64,000 nt of DNA from Amycolatopsis taiwanensis DSM 45107 (GCF_000519205.1 NZ_JAFB01000005.1:287724-351723); one strand, 5' to 3'; shown: positions 16,503-25,904, numbered from the stretch's first letter. The notes: generated by a model from the letters alone, not told the origin. Program-made: numbers and translations.

Positions 16503-18233
16503 GTGCGGATCGACTCGGAGCGGTTGCTCGCGGCCTGGCGGTGGCTGGGACTCGAAGGCACGGTGCTGCTCGCCGCGCTGCTGGGCGACCTGCTGATCGT
16601 GCTCCCGGCGGCGTTCGACAACGTCGGTCCGAAGGGCCGGGATCTGCTGCTCCTGCCGGGCATCTTCGCGATCTGCGGGTGCGCCCTGTGGGCCCGGAAA
16701 CGGCCGGCGGAAGCCGCGTTCGCCGCGTCCGGCGTGCTCGTCGCGTCGACCATGCTGATCAGCGTCACCGATGCGAGCGCCTATTCGGCCCTGCTCAGCA
16801 ACCTCTCGCTGAGCGAGACCGTCGCCGGCCTGGAACTGGCGTTCTTCTGCGTGAGCCGGTCCAGCGTGCCGGTGGCCTTCTTCGCCGTGTCGTCTCTGGT
16901 GGTCACGAGCCTGTTCGCGGTCGTCCGCCGGCCGCACGGCGGGTACCTCGGCAGGGACCTGGTCCCGACCTTGCTGTTGGGTCTGGTCCTGCTCGTCGCG
17001 GTGATCGTCACGGGCATGCGCTTCCGCAAACACGGCGAGCCGCGCAAACCCACCGGCCTGGCCGGCCTGCTGCGTGACCAATGGCCGCTGACCGGCGCAC
17101 TCTGCCTCCCGCTGTTCCTGGACCTCTACCGTCTGCTCACCATCGGGGTGCGCGCCTTCCCGCTGGCGCTGTGCGCGGTGGCCGCCGCCGCGACCGCGGT
17201 GCTGACCACCAGGCACCCGCTGCGTGCCGGGCTCGGCCTGGCGGGGGTGATCCTGGCTTCCGGTCCCGCCGCCGTGTTCGCCGGACGGCACTTGAGCTTC
17301 GCTAGTCAGCCCCTGCTGCTCATCGAGATAGTCGCCGGCCTGGTGGCGGTCGTCCACCTCGTCCGGCACGTGGCGGTCGTCCGGTCCTGGCCGGTGATCG
17401 CCGTGCTGTCGGCCGCGGTCGGAGTCACTTCCGCAATCGACGAACTGGCCGACGGCGGCTCGCTGGGTAGCCTGCGCACCCTGTTCGCCGCCGGTCTGCT
17501 GCTGCTCGGGATGGCCGTCGCGATCGGGCTGTACCTGCGGGCCCGCGACTCCGAACGGGCCCGGGTGGTCGAGGCCGCGGTGACCGAAGCACAGACCTCC
17601 GAACGCATGGCGCTCGCGCGTGAACTGCACGACGTGGTCGCCCACCACGTGACCGGGATCGTGGTGCAGGCACAGGCGGCGAAGCTGACGGGAGCGCAGA
17701 ATCCGGCGCTGGCGCTGGAGGCGCTGGATCGAATCGAGGAAGCCGGGACGGGTGCGCTCACCGCGATGCGCCGCCTGGTCCGCAGCATGCGCTCGCATGC
17801 CGAGGACACCCAGCAGGCCACCACCGACCTGGCCGCCGACCTGCGGCGGCTCGTCGAGGACGGCCATCACGGCGTGCGCACCGAGGTCGCCCTGCGGCTG
17901 CCCGGCGGCGTGCCGCAGGAGGTGGGGCGGTCGGCATTGCGCCTGGTGCAGGAGTCGCTGACCAACGTCGGCAAACACGCGACCGGCGTGACCTGCGTCT
18001 GGGTGCTGGCGGAGGTCGTCGGGGGAGAGTTGCACCTGAAGGTGCAGAACGACGGGAAGCCCGGTGGTCCGCCACCGGGCGAGGGCCAGGGCAGCTGGCG
18101 AAGCGGGGGATACGGCCTGGTCGGCATGCGCGAGCGCGTCGAACTGCTGCACGGCCGGCTGGTCGCCGGTCCGGTTCCCGGAGGCTGGCTCGTCGAGGCG
18201 TGGCTGCCCCTCGAAGCGTCCACTGTGGAATGA
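16503..18233 (+). CDS. Sensor histidine kinase (HisKA_3, NarL-partner type)
   Basis: The 576-residue protein has about nine membrane segments over residues 1-345, then the dimerisation helix with the phospho-acceptor motif ALARELHDVVAHHV and a HATPase_c domain (ESLTNVGKHA N-box, GYGLVGMRERVELLHG G-box). TACCGT (16491-16496) ends 6 bases before GTG 16503, so the message is probably leaderless. It phosphorylates the LuxR-type regulator downstream. Many-helix sensors without an external domain often sense membrane perturbation, which fits the divergent MacB-like transporter. Confidence 0.9.
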   Translation: MRIDSERLLAAWRWLGLEGTVLLAALLGDLLIVLPAAFDNVGPKGRDLLLLPGIFAICGCALWARKRPAEAAFAASGVLVASTMLISVTDASAYSALLSNLSLSETVAGLELAFFCVSRSSVPVAFFAVSSLVVTSLFAVVRRPHGGYLGRDLVPTLLLGLVLLVAVIVTGMRFRKHGEPRKPTGLAGLLRDQWPLTGALCLPLFLDLYRLLTIGVRAFPLALCAVAAAATAVLTTRHPLRAGLGLAGVILASGPAAVFAGRHLSFASQPLLLIEIVAGLVAVVHLVRHVAVVRSWPVIAVLSAAVGVTSAIDELADGGSLGSLRTLFAAGLLLLGMAVAIGLYLRARDSERARVVEAAVTEAQTSERMALARELHDVVAHHVTGIVVQAQAAKLTGAQNPALALEALDRIEEAGTGALTAMRRLVRSMRSHAEDTQQATTDLAADLRRLVEDGHHGVRTEVALRLPGGVPQEVGRSALRLVQESLTNVGKHATGVTCVWVLAEVVGGELHLKVQNDGKPGGPPPGEGQGSWRSGGYGLVGMRERVELLHGRLVAGPVPGGWLVEAWLPLEASTVE

Positions 18234-18327
18234 GTGTGGTTCGGATCATGGCCTGGCGCACAGGTTCTTCAGCAGTACGGAATGATGGCCCGACCCAGGC
18301 AGGTACCGAACGAGCGGAAGGAGCCGG

Positions 18328-18978
18328 ATGATCCGGGTGCTCATCGCGGATGACCAGGCCATGGTGCGCACCGGGTTCCGCATGATCCTCGACACCCAGG
18401 ACGACATCGAGGTGATCGCCGACGTCCCCGACGGCGTCACGGCGGTCAGCAAGGCGCGCGAGTTGCGTCCCGACGTCTGCCTCTTGGACATACGGATGCC
18501 CGGGCTCGACGGCCTGCAGGTCACCAAGCAGCTCGCCGGGCCCGGCGTGGCCGACCCGTGCAAGGTGGTCGTGGTGACCACCTTCGACCTCGACGAGTAC
18601 GTGCACACCGCGTTGCGCAACGGCGCGAGCGGCTTCCTCCTTAAGGATGCCGGGCCCGCGCTGCTGATCGAAGCGGTCCGGGCGGCGCATCGAGGCGACG
18701 CGCTGGTCTCGCCGCAGATCACCGTGCGGCTGCTCAAGCATTTCGACGGGGCCGCGAAGCGGGACGTGAACGCGCCCAAGGAACCGTTGACCGCTCGCGA
18801 ACTCGACGTGGTCCGCGCGACGGCACGCGGCCTGACCAACAACGAGATCGGCGCCGAGCTGTACCTGTCGCTGTCCACGGTGAAAACCCACCTGGCTTCC
18901 GTGCAAAGCAAGGTCGGCGCGCGCAACCGGGTCGAGATCGCGGCCTGGGCCTGGCGCAGTGGGCTGATGGACGGCTAG
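18328..18978 (+). CDS. LuxR/NarL-family response regulator
   Basis: The 216-residue protein has a receiver domain with acidic pocket D8-D9, phosphorylation site D54 (CLLDIRMPGLDGLQV) and lysine in FLLKDAG. A C-terminal GerE HTH follows (LTARELDVVRATARGLTNNE). AAGGAG lies 6 bases before the ATG. It follows the kinase gene after 94 bases. It probably controls the divergent MacB/FtsX-like transporter; this is inferred from position. Confidence 0.92.
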   Translation: MIRVLIADDQAMVRTGFRMILDTQDDIEVIADVPDGVTAVSKARELRPDVCLLDIRMPGLDGLQVTKQLAGPGVADPCKVVVVTTFDLDEYVHTALRNGASGFLLKDAGPALLIEAVRAAHRGDALVSPQITVRLLKHFDGAAKRDVNAPKEPLTARELDVVRATARGLTNNEIGAELYLSLSTVKTHLASVQSKVGARNRVEIAAWAWRSGLMDG

Positions 18979-19069
18979 CGGTCTCGGGCTTCCACTGACG
19001 AGAGCAACGCGGATCGGCGTTGCCGGGCTGGGCGCCGGGCCGGTACCGAGACGTGGCTAGGATCGGCGG

Positions 19070-20374
19070 ATGTCACGTCGGTTCAGCGCACCGATCATCC
19101 TCCCCTGCGACACCGCCTGTTCGGTGATCCGCGACGGCGTGGTGGACGTGCGGGACGGGCGGATCACCTACTGCGGGCCGGCCGCCGACGCGCCCCAGTG
19201 GGACGCGCTGGTGACCGAACTCCCGGGCATCCTGTTGCCGGGCCTGGTGAACACGCACGCGCACAGCCCGATGACGCTGCTGCGGGGAATGGGCGGCGAC
19301 CTGCCGTTGCTGCGCTGGCTCAACGAGATCATCTGGCCCGCGGAGGTCCGGCTGCGCCCCGAAGACGTGCGGGCGGGGATGTTGCTGGGTTCGCTGGAAA
19401 TGCTGCGCGGCGGCGTCACCACCAGCGCCGAAATGTACTTCCACGCCGAGGAAATGGCCGACGCCGTGCTGACCAGCGGTGCGCGTGCCGTGCTCGGCGG
19501 GCCGATCATGGGCCTGCCCGGGCTGGACTGGCGGTCGATGATCGCCACCACGGAGCGCTGGATCGACACCGACGGGCTGCGCTTCGGGCCCGGCGAGCGG
19601 ATCGAGCTCTCCTACGCGCCGCATTCCGCGTACATGCTGCCACCGGAGGCGTTGCGGCTGACCGGGGAATCCGCGGCGGCGCGCGGCGCACTGGTACAGA
19701 TTCACGTGGCCGAGGCGGCGGACGAGGACGGCGAGCAGCGGGCGGAGTACGGTTCCGTGCCGCGCCTGCTGGACCAGGTGGGCCTGCTCGACGGGCGGGT
19801 CATCGCCGCGCACGCGGTCCATCTGTCCGATGAGGACATCGCGCTGTTCGCCGCACGCGGCGTCGGCGTGGCGCACTGCCCGGGCTCGAACGCCAAGCTG
19901 GCTTCGGGAATCGCCCGGCTGGCCGAGTTGCGGGCGGCGTCCGTGCCGGTCGGGCTGGGCACCGATGGCCCGGCCAGCAACGACGACCTCGATCTCTGGG
20001 CGGAGATGCAGCTTTCCGCGCTCCTGGCCCGTCTATCCACAAAGGACGCGACCGCGGTGCGGGCGCCGGACGCGCTGCTGCTCGCCACCCGCGGCGGCGC
20101 GGCCGCGCTGGGACGGGACGACCTGGGCGCACTGGAGCCCGGCCGGTGGGCCGATTTCGTGCACGTCGACGCCGACGATCCCGCCTTCGCGGCCGGGCTG
20201 GACGTCCCGGACGAGCAACTGCTGGCGAACCTGGTGTGGGCCGCCGGTTCCCGCTGCGTGGCCGACGTGTGGGTGGCCGGGGAGCGGGTGGTCGCCGGCG
20301 GCGAACCCGTGCGCGTGGACCGGGCGAAGGTACAGGCCGAAGTCCGCGAGGCCGCCACCCGCCTCCGCGCCTAG
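19070..20374 (+). CDS. Amidohydrolase, MtaD/TrzN-like deaminase
   Basis: The 434-residue metal-dependent hydrolase has the HxH pair (H63, H65 in NTHAHSPM), a metal-binding His in IHVAEAADE, HAVHLSDEDI, and the Asp of GLGTDGPASNDD, all typical of the MtaD/SAH-deaminase/chlorohydrolase branch. Members deaminate or dechlorinate purine- and triazine-type rings. S-adenosylhomocysteine or methylthioadenosine are possible substrates, but none can be fixed here. TAGGAT (19058-19063) ends 6 bases before the ATG, indicating a leaderless mRNA. It converges on an SDR gene across a repeat array. Confidence 0.88.
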   Translation: MSRRFSAPIILPCDTACSVIRDGVVDVRDGRITYCGPAADAPQWDALVTELPGILLPGLVNTHAHSPMTLLRGMGGDLPLLRWLNEIIWPAEVRLRPEDVRAGMLLGSLEMLRGGVTTSAEMYFHAEEMADAVLTSGARAVLGGPIMGLPGLDWRSMIATTERWIDTDGLRFGPGERIELSYAPHSAYMLPPEALRLTGESAAARGALVQIHVAEAADEDGEQRAEYGSVPRLLDQVGLLDGRVIAAHAVHLSDEDIALFAARGVGVAHCPGSNAKLASGIARLAELRAASVPVGLGTDGPASNDDLDLWAEMQLSALLARLSTKDATAVRAPDALLLATRGGAAALGRDDLGALEPGRWADFVHVDADDPAFAAGLDVPDEQLLANLVWAAGSRCVADVWVAGERVVAGGEPVRVDRAKVQAEVREAATRLRA

Positions 20375-20380
20375 GTTGCC

Positions 20381-20532
20381 GACGCGAGTCCCACCTTCCC
20401 GTCGCGCGAGTCCCCCATTCCCGTCGCGCGAGTCCCACCTTCCCGTCACGCGTGTCCCACGTTCCCGTCACGCGTGTCCCACAATCCCGTCACGTGAGTC
20501 CCACAATCCCGTCGCGCGAGTCCCGCCTTCCC
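20381..20532 (-). repeat. 22-bp repeat array, seven units, minus orientation
   Basis: One 20-bp unit and six exact 22-bp units (20401, 20423, 20445, 20467, 20489, 20511) read in the reverse direction to the array at 2527. The consensus here is GTCRCGCGAGTCCCACNTTC followed by CC. The array begins 7 bases after the amidohydrolase stop. Confidence 0.85.
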
Positions 20533-20540
20533 GTCTACCG

Positions 20541-20628
20541 GAACGTGGAACTCGCGGTACGGCAACGTGGAACTCGCGGTACGGGAGTGGGGGACACGCG
20601 GTACGGGAGTGGGGGACTCGCGCTAATG
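20541..20628 (+). repeat. 22-bp repeat array, four units, plus orientation
   Basis: Four exact 22-bp units (20541, 20563, 20585, 20607) of the same family read in the opposite direction to the block beside them. The last unit runs over the stop codon of the SDR gene. An 8-base joint (20533-20540) separates the two blocks, so together they form one large imperfect inverted repeat between convergent genes. Confidence 0.85.
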
Positions 20629-21306
20629 CGGGTTGGGGCGGATGACGAGTTCGGTGAGGTGCGCGTCGGGAGTGGCCGACACCGCGGCGAGGACCGCGGC
20701 CGCGACCGAGTCGGGCCGCAGGTAATCGCCCGGCGCGTATTCCCTTCCCTCGTGGGCGATCAATTCCCGCTGCATCTCGGTGTCCGTCCGGCCGGGGAAG
20801 ATCGAGGTCACCCGGATGGCGTTCTCCTCGGCCCGCAGCACATCGGCGAAGGCGCGTACGGCGAACTTGCTTGCCGCGTAAGGACCCCAGCCCTCGCGCG
20901 CGCTGAGCCCCTGCCCCGAGTTGATCACCACCACGTGCCCGTGGGCGGCCCGCAGCGCCGGCAGGAGCCGGCGGGTCAGCTCGACCACCGCGACCAGGTT
21001 CACCTCGAGGTTCCGGCGCCACACCGAAGGCGCCGACCGCTCGACCGTGCCGAGTTCGGCGACGCCGGCGCAGTGCACCAGCACGTCGAGCCGGTCGATC
21101 TCGGCGGTGGCCCGCCCTAACGCCTCGAAGTCGGTCAGGTCCACCGGCCACGGCCGGGCCCCCGGCAACTCCTCGGCGCGTTTGGCGAGCGCGTCGGCGT
21201 CGCGGCCACCGAGCAGGACCCGATACGACGGCTCCAGCACGTGGGCGACGGCCGCACCGATACCGCGCGATGCACCGGTGACGAGCGCGATGGGCGTTTC
21301 CGTCAT
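20623..21306 (-). CDS. Short-chain dehydrogenase/reductase
   Basis: The 227-residue classical SDR has the cofactor loop TGASRGIG (near residue 10), the NAG-like motif VHCAGVAE, the catalytic Ser in INSGQGLS and the YxxxK pair (YAASKFAVRA). RD after the second strand (GGRDADAL) hints at NADP preference. Substrate unknown. TACCGT (21318-21313) ends 6 bases before the ATG, indicating a leaderless transcript. The stop lies inside the 22-bp repeat array. Confidence 0.9.
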   Translation of the reverse strand: MTETPIALVTGASRGIGAAVAHVLEPSYRVLLGGRDADALAKRAEELPGARPWPVDLTDFEALGRATAEIDRLDVLVHCAGVAELGTVERSAPSVWRRNLEVNLVAVVELTRRLLPALRAAHGHVVVINSGQGLSAREGWGPYAASKFAVRAFADVLRAEENAIRVTSIFPGRTDTEMQRELIAHEGREYAPGDYLRPDSVAAAVLAAVSATPDAHLTELVIRPNPH

Positions 21307-21363
21307 ATCCCCACGGTAAGGGAATCCTTGACTCGCCGTGGCGCGTGTGGTTGTGATTCGGAC

Positions 21364-22692
21364 ATGTCAACGACGACAAGCACGCTGGGCAACCGAGTTC
21401 TCGCCAAGGTGGCGATCAGGATCATGCCGTTCCTGACGCTGCTGTACTTCGTCAACTACCTGGACCGCGTCAACATCGGTTTCGCCGGTCCCAACGGGAT
21501 GAACAAGGAGCTGGCGCTGTCTTCGACCGCGTTCGGGCTCGCCTCGGGAATCTTCTTCATCGGCTATCTCATCCTCGAAGTGCCGAGCAACCTGGCACTG
21601 CACCGGTTCGGCGCGCGCCGCTGGATCGCCCGGATCATGGTCACCTGGGGCGTGGTGGCCATCGCGATGGCCTTCGTGCCGAACTCGGCGACCCTGGTGG
21701 TGCTGCGGTTCCTCCTCGGGGTGGCCGAGGCCGGGTTCTTCCCCGGCATCATCCTGTACCTGACCTACTGGTTCCCGGCGGCGCAGCGCGCGAAGGCGGT
21801 CGCGCTGTTCATGGTCGCCATCCCGGTATCCACCGCGATCGGCTCGACACTGTCCAGCCTGCTGATCAACGCCGGCCATGGCGTGCTGGGGCTGTCCGGC
21901 TGGCGCTTCATGTTCCTGGTCGAGGGGGTGCCGGCGATCCTGCTGGCCGTGGTCGCCTGGTTCTACCTGACCGACCGGCCGGATCGCGCGAAGTGGCTGT
22001 CCGCCGAGGAACGCGACTGGCTCTCGGGTCAGCTCGACGCCGAGCGCCGGGCCACCGAGTCCGAGCACGGCTGGACCCTGCGCAAGGCGCTCACCCATCC
22101 CCGGATCCTCGGGCTCGCGTTCGTCTACTTCGCGGTCGTCTACGGCGTCTACGCGTTGGGATTCTTCCTGCCCACGATCATCGCCGGCTTCGGCGAGCAG
22201 TTCGGCACCAAGCTTTCGGTGCTGCAGGCCGGGCTGGTGACTGCGGTGCCGTACGTGATCGGGGCGCTGATCATGGTGCCCTGGGCGCGCCACGGTGACC
22301 GCACGGGCGAGCGGACCTGGCACGTCGCGGCGCCCATGATCGTCGGCGGCCTGGCGATCCCGGTCGCGCTTTATCTCGGGAACCCGTACCTCACCATGAC
22401 CGCGGTGACCATCTGCGCGATCGGTGTGTGCGCCGCGCTGCCGACGTTCTGGGCGCTGCCGTCGAACTTCCTGGCCGGTTCCGCCGCCGCGGGCGGTATC
22501 GCCCTGATCAACGCGCTGGGGAATCTGAGCGGGTTCGCCGCCCCCTACATCACCGGCTGGTTACGCGACCTGACCGGCAGCCAGCGGACGGGGCTGTGGG
22601 TCGTCGGCGCCTGCATGGTCGCCGGTGCCGTCGTCGCCGTCGTGCTCCGTGGCAAGCCGCGGGACCGGCGCCGGCCCGAAGCCACAAGTTGA
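21364..22692 (+). CDS. MFS transporter, anion:cation symporter (ACS) family
   Basis: The 442-residue protein has 12 predicted membrane helices and the ACS-family loop YLDRVNIGFAG near residue 35. Members such as phthalate, tartrate, glucarate and hexuronate carriers import organic anions with protons. The helix-2/3 loop is LHRFGARRWIARIMV. ATG 21364 is chosen from homology; the region upstream is shared with the divergent SDR gene, and no strong ribosome site is visible. Substrate unknown. Confidence 0.88.
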   Translation: MSTTTSTLGNRVLAKVAIRIMPFLTLLYFVNYLDRVNIGFAGPNGMNKELALSSTAFGLASGIFFIGYLILEVPSNLALHRFGARRWIARIMVTWGVVAIAMAFVPNSATLVVLRFLLGVAEAGFFPGIILYLTYWFPAAQRAKAVALFMVAIPVSTAIGSTLSSLLINAGHGVLGLSGWRFMFLVEGVPAILLAVVAWFYLTDRPDRAKWLSAEERDWLSGQLDAERRATESEHGWTLRKALTHPRILGLAFVYFAVVYGVYALGFFLPTIIAGFGEQFGTKLSVLQAGLVTAVPYVIGALIMVPWARHGDRTGERTWHVAAPMIVGGLAIPVALYLGNPYLTMTAVTICAIGVCAALPTFWALPSNFLAGSAAAGGIALINALGNLSGFAAPYITGWLRDLTGSQRTGLWVVGACMVAGAVVAVVLRGKPRDRRRPEATS

Positions 22693-22750
22693 CCGGAAGC
22701 GCGGAGCAGCGGACACGGCGACCACTGAGCGCGCCGCGGCCGAAGGTATG

Positions 22751-22791
22751 GGGGATGCGAAGGCGGGCCGGAGGTCCGTCTCCGCATCCCC
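22751..22791 (+). terminator. Possible hairpin after the MFS gene
   Basis: GGGGATGCG and CGCATCCCC pair across about 23 bases, 58 bases past the MFS stop. There is no U-run, so it is a weak terminator candidate. Confidence 0.35.
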
Positions 22792-22837
22792 ATCGGCGCG
22801 CCGGCCGCCGAAGATTCAGCCCAGGTAGCGTCGCGGT

Positions 22838-23485
22838 ATGGACGCGATCATTTTCGACCTGGACGGCGTGCTGGTTGATTCCGAGCAGACCTGGGACGAG
22901 GTTCGCCGGGCGGTGGTGGCCGAGCACGGCGGTCGCTGGACGGGTGAGGCGACCCGTGCCATGCAGGGCATGAGCACCCCCGAATGGGCCCGCTACCTGG
23001 TCGAAGAGCTCGGTGCCGCGCTGACCCCGGAGCGGATCGCCGAGGTCGTGATCGAGCGGATGGCCGACCGTTACGCCGGGGGTCCTCCCGTCCTGCCCGG
23101 CGCCGAGGACACCGTGCGTGCGGTCGCGCAGCGATATCCGGTGGCGATCGCCAGCTCCTCACCACCGGTGCTGATCAACGCTTTCCTCGACGCGACGGCG
23201 TTGACCGGTGCCGTGCGGGTGGCCGTGTCGAGCGAGCAGGTTCCGGCAGGCAAGCCCGCACCGGACGTTTACCTGGAAGCAGCCCGCCGGCTCGGCGTGG
23301 CGCCCACGTCCTGCGCCGCGGTCGAGGACACGACGAACGGCCTGCGCGCGGCGATGGCTGCGGGGATGACCGTCTTCGCGGTGCCGAACCCGCATTTCCC
23401 GCCGGACGGGGAGGTGCTCACGAAGGCGGCCGTAGTGCTCGGCGAAATCGGGGAGCTGCCCCGTTCCCTGTCGGCCCTGGGTTGA
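22838..23485 (+). CDS. HAD-superfamily sugar-phosphatase-like hydrolase
   Basis: The 215-residue phosphatase has HAD motif I FDLDGVLVDSE (D7 nucleophile, D9), motif II in ASSSPP, motif III K in PAGKPAPDVYLEAA, and motif IV VEDTTNGLRAA. An alpha-helical cap lies between motifs I and II. This is the beta-phosphoglucomutase-like branch that dephosphorylates small sugar phosphates. TAGCGT (22826-22831) ends 6 bases before the ATG, indicating a leaderless mRNA. It converges with ino1. Confidence 0.9.
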   Translation: MDAIIFDLDGVLVDSEQTWDEVRRAVVAEHGGRWTGEATRAMQGMSTPEWARYLVEELGAALTPERIAEVVIERMADRYAGGPPVLPGAEDTVRAVAQRYPVAIASSSPPVLINAFLDATALTGAVRVAVSSEQVPAGKPAPDVYLEAARRLGVAPTSCAAVEDTTNGLRAAMAAGMTVFAVPNPHFPPDGEVLTKAAVVLGEIGELPRSLSALG

Positions 23486-23565
23486 CGGTGGTCAGCGCGT
23501 TCCAGCTCGCGGCAGCTGGCACGGCCTGATCGGGTTCGCGCGCACTGGCCACCTGGGGCGGCTGA

Positions 23566-23599
23566 ACCGGCTGGTCCGCAAGAGTCCGGACCAGCCGGT
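23566..23599. terminator. Bidirectional hairpin between HAD gene and ino1
   Basis: ACCGGCTGGTCCG pairs perfectly with CGGACCAGCCGGT (13 bp) around an 8-base loop. It sits between two convergent stop codons, so it can serve both. Confidence 0.7.
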
Positions 23600-23606
23600 C
23601 AGTGGG

Positions 23607-24698
23607 TCAGCGTTCGATCTCGCCGCGGATGAACGACTCCACCGCGTCATGAGCTTCGGAGTCGGAGTACTGCACCGGGGGCGACTTCATGAAGTACGAC
23701 GACGCCGACAGCAGCGGCCCGCCGATGCCCCGGTCGAGCGCGATCTTGGCGGCTCGCACCGCGTCGATGATGATGCCCGCCGAGTTCGGCGAGTCCCAGA
23801 CCTCGAGCTTGTACTCCAGGTTCAACGGGACGTCGCCGAAGGCGCGGCCTTCCAGCCGCACGTAGGCCCATTTCCGGTCGTCGAGCCACTGCACGTAGTC
23901 CGACGGTCCGACGTGCACGTTGGCCTTGCCGAGGTCGCGGTCGACCTGGGAGGTGACCGCCTGCGTCTTGGAGATCTTCTTCGACTCCAGCCGCTCGAGT
24001 TCCTTCATGTTCTTGAAGTCCATGTTGCCGCCCACGTTGAGCTGCATGGTGCGGTCGAGCTGAACCCCGCGGTCCTCGAACAACTTCGCCAGCACGCGGT
24101 GCGTGATGGTGGCGCCGACCTGGGACTTGATGTCGTCACCGACGATCGGCAGGCCGGCGTCGGTGAACTTCTGTGCCCACTCCGGGTTCGACGCGATGAA
24201 CACCGGGATCGCGTTCACGAACGCCACACCGGCGTCGATCGCGGCCTGGGCGTAGAACTTCTGCGCCTCGTCCGAGCCCACCGGCAGGTAGGACACCAGC
24301 ACGTGCGCTCCCGAGTCACGCAACGCGGCGACGACGTCGACGGGCGCCTCGTCCGATTCCTGGATCGTCTCCTGGTAGAACCGGCCGAGCCCGTCCAGGG
24401 TGTGCCCGCGCTGTACCGCGATGCCTAGCGGAGGTACGTCGGCGATCTTGATCGTGTTGTTCTCGCTGGCGAGGATGGCCTCCGACAGATCCCTGCCGAC
24501 CTTCTTGGCGTCGACATCGAACGCCGCCACGAACTCCACGTCACGCACGTGATACTGGCCGAAACGGACATGCATCAGCCCGGGCACGCGGCTCGCGGGG
24601 TCGGCGTCACGGTAGTAGTGCACGCCTTGTACCAACGATGCCGCACAGTTGCCGACGCCAACGATGGCCACCTTCACGCGGCCGCTGTCGTCGCCCAT
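23607..24698 (-). CDS. ino1: Inositol-3-phosphate synthase
   Basis: The 363-residue enzyme has the N-terminal NAD loop [17 protein letters not shown], the [14 protein letters not shown] region and the conserved [12 protein letters not shown] segment. It converts glucose 6-phosphate to myo-inositol 3-phosphate, the entry to mycothiol, phosphatidylinositol and their mannosides. ATG 24698 is chosen over an upstream start at 24719 because GGAG lies 8 bases before it. It follows padR on the same strand as in Rv0047c-Rv0046c, so it is probably in one operon with, and perhaps controlled by, that regulator. Confidence 0.96.
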   Translation of the reverse strand: MGDDSGRVKVAIVGVGNCAASLVQGVHYYRDADPASRVPGLMHVRFGQYHVRDVEFVAAFDVDAKKVGRDLSEAILASENNTIKIADVPPLGIAVQRGHTLDGLGRFYQETIQESDEAPVDVVAALRDSGAHVLVSYLPVGSDEAQKFYAQAAIDAGVAFVNAIPVFIASNPEWAQKFTDAGLPIVGDDIKSQVGATITHRVLAKLFEDRGVQLDRTMQLNVGGNMDFKNMKELERLESKKISKTQAVTSQVDRDLGKANVHVGPSDYVQWLDDRKWAYVRLEGRAFGDVPLNLEYKLEVWDSPNSAGIIIDAVRAAKIALDRGIGGPLLSASSYFMKSPPVQYSDSEAHDAVESFIRGEIER

Positions 24699-24746
24699 GC
24701 CGGTCTCTCCTTCGCTCATTTGTCAACGGGTGTTCACGTCGCGGCT

Positions 24747-25298
24747 TCAGTTCTGGAGCCCGCGTTGTTCGGCTTGCTCACTCGCGATCAACTCGTTGAG
24801 CCAGCGCACTTCGCGCTCGCTGCTCTCCAAGCCCAGACGATGCAGCTCACGGGTGTATCGGTCGATCTTCTCCTCAGCCCTGGCGAGTGCGGCGCGCAAA
24901 CCTTCGCGACGTTCCTCGACACGGCGGCGGCGACCCTCGAGAATCCGCATCCGGACCGCGGCCGGAGTTCGGGAGAAGAACGCCAGGTGAACGCCGAAGC
25001 CCTCGTCGTCCCAGGTCTGCGGACCGGCGTCGGCGAGCAACTCGGCGAAGTGCTCCTTGCCTTCGGCCGTGAGCTTGTACACCTTTCGCGCGCGCCTGCC
25101 CCAGCTCCGGGACGGTTCCGCGGCTTCATCGGCCTCCTCGACGATGAAGCCCGCCCGCTGTAGCCGACGGAGCGTCGGATACAGCGAGCCGTAAGAGAAC
25201 GTACGGAACATGCCGAACGTGTCGTGTAGCCGTTTGCGCAGCACATAGCCGTGCATGGGCGCCTCGTGCAGTAGCCCGAGGATCGCGAACTCCAGCAC
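24747..25298 (-). CDS. PadR-family transcriptional regulator
   Basis: The 183-residue protein has the PadR winged HTH (HGYVLRKRLHDTF and SYGSLYPTLRRLQRAGFI) and a C-terminal helical dimerisation region (AEEKIDRYTRELHRLGLE). GTG 25298 is chosen because GGAGGT lies 5 bases upstream. It is the orthologue in position of Rv0047c and lies upstream of ino1 on the same strand. A palindrome over its -10 box suggests it represses itself and hence ino1; the ligand is unknown. Confidence 0.9.
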   Translation of the reverse strand: MLEFAILGLLHEAPMHGYVLRKRLHDTFGMFRTFSYGSLYPTLRRLQRAGFIVEEADEAAEPSRSWGRRARKVYKLTAEGKEHFAELLADAGPQTWDDEGFGVHLAFFSRTPAAVRMRILEGRRRRVEERREGLRAALARAEEKIDRYTRELHRLGLESSEREVRWLNELIASEQAEQRGLQN

Positions 25299-25350
25299 GG
25301 TGCACCTCCCTCCCGGGATCAAACAGCCTGGCTACCAACCCTAGCGCCCG

Positions 25351-25370
25351 ATTATATCGGGCTGATACAT
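25351..25370 (-). promoter_or_regulatory. padR-ino1 promoter with candidate PadR operator
   Basis: A perfect TATAAT -10 box (minus strand, 25356-25351) overlaps the imperfect palindrome ATGTATC-AGCCC-GATATAA. PadR proteins commonly bind palindromes with ATGT/ACAT ends. Overlap with the -10 would give autorepression. Confidence 0.5.
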
Positions 25371-25505
25371 CGAAGTGGCGAAACTAACGGAGGTGATCTT
25401 CCGGGAAGTTCATCAGGAAGTTACCCAAAAGTAGGCCGGCGCCCCACCCAATCTTTACCCAGAACAGCCCATCGCCCATCCGGGCCAAGCACGTACGCTG
25501 TCAGC

Positions 25506-25904
25506 GTGCGGAACCAGCGACAAGTAGTGGACTACGCGCTGCAGCGCCGGGCGCTGCTGGCCGAGGTCCGCTCTGGTCGGGTTGGCACCGCGGACGTGTG
25601 CGACGCCAGCCCGTACCTGCTCAGAGCGGCGAAGTTCCACGGCGAACCGAGCGACGTTTCCTGCCCGGTCTGTCGTCGGGACAGCCTCACCCTGGTGTCC
25701 TGGGTCTTCGGAGACGAGTTGCAGCATGCCTCCGGCTCGGCCCGCACGCCGGCCGAACTCGCACGCATGGGGAAGATGTTCGGCGAGTTCACCGTCTACG
25801 TGGTGGAGGTCTGCCGGGCATGCGCATGGAACCACCTGGTGCGGTCATACGTCCTGGGCACAGGGAGCCCGCGCGGATCTTCGAAGAAGACCGCGGGCCA
25901 GTGA
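25506..25904 (+). CDS. DUF5318 protein
   Basis: The 132-residue protein has two CxxC pairs (CPVCRRDS near residue 54 and CRACAWN near 104), which suggest a zinc-binding fold, and a stretch of SGSARTPAELARM between them. It matches DUF5318 (Rv0049) by sequence pattern and by its place directly upstream of ponA. TACGCT (25494-25499) ends 6 bases before GTG 25506, indicating a leaderless transcript. Function unknown; neighbourhood suggests a link to cell-wall synthesis. Confidence 0.85.
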   Translation: MRNQRQVVDYALQRRALLAEVRSGRVGTADVCDASPYLLRAAKFHGEPSDVSCPVCRRDSLTLVSWVFGDELQHASGSARTPAELARMGKMFGEFTVYVVEVCRACAWNHLVRSYVLGTGSPRGSSKKTAGQ

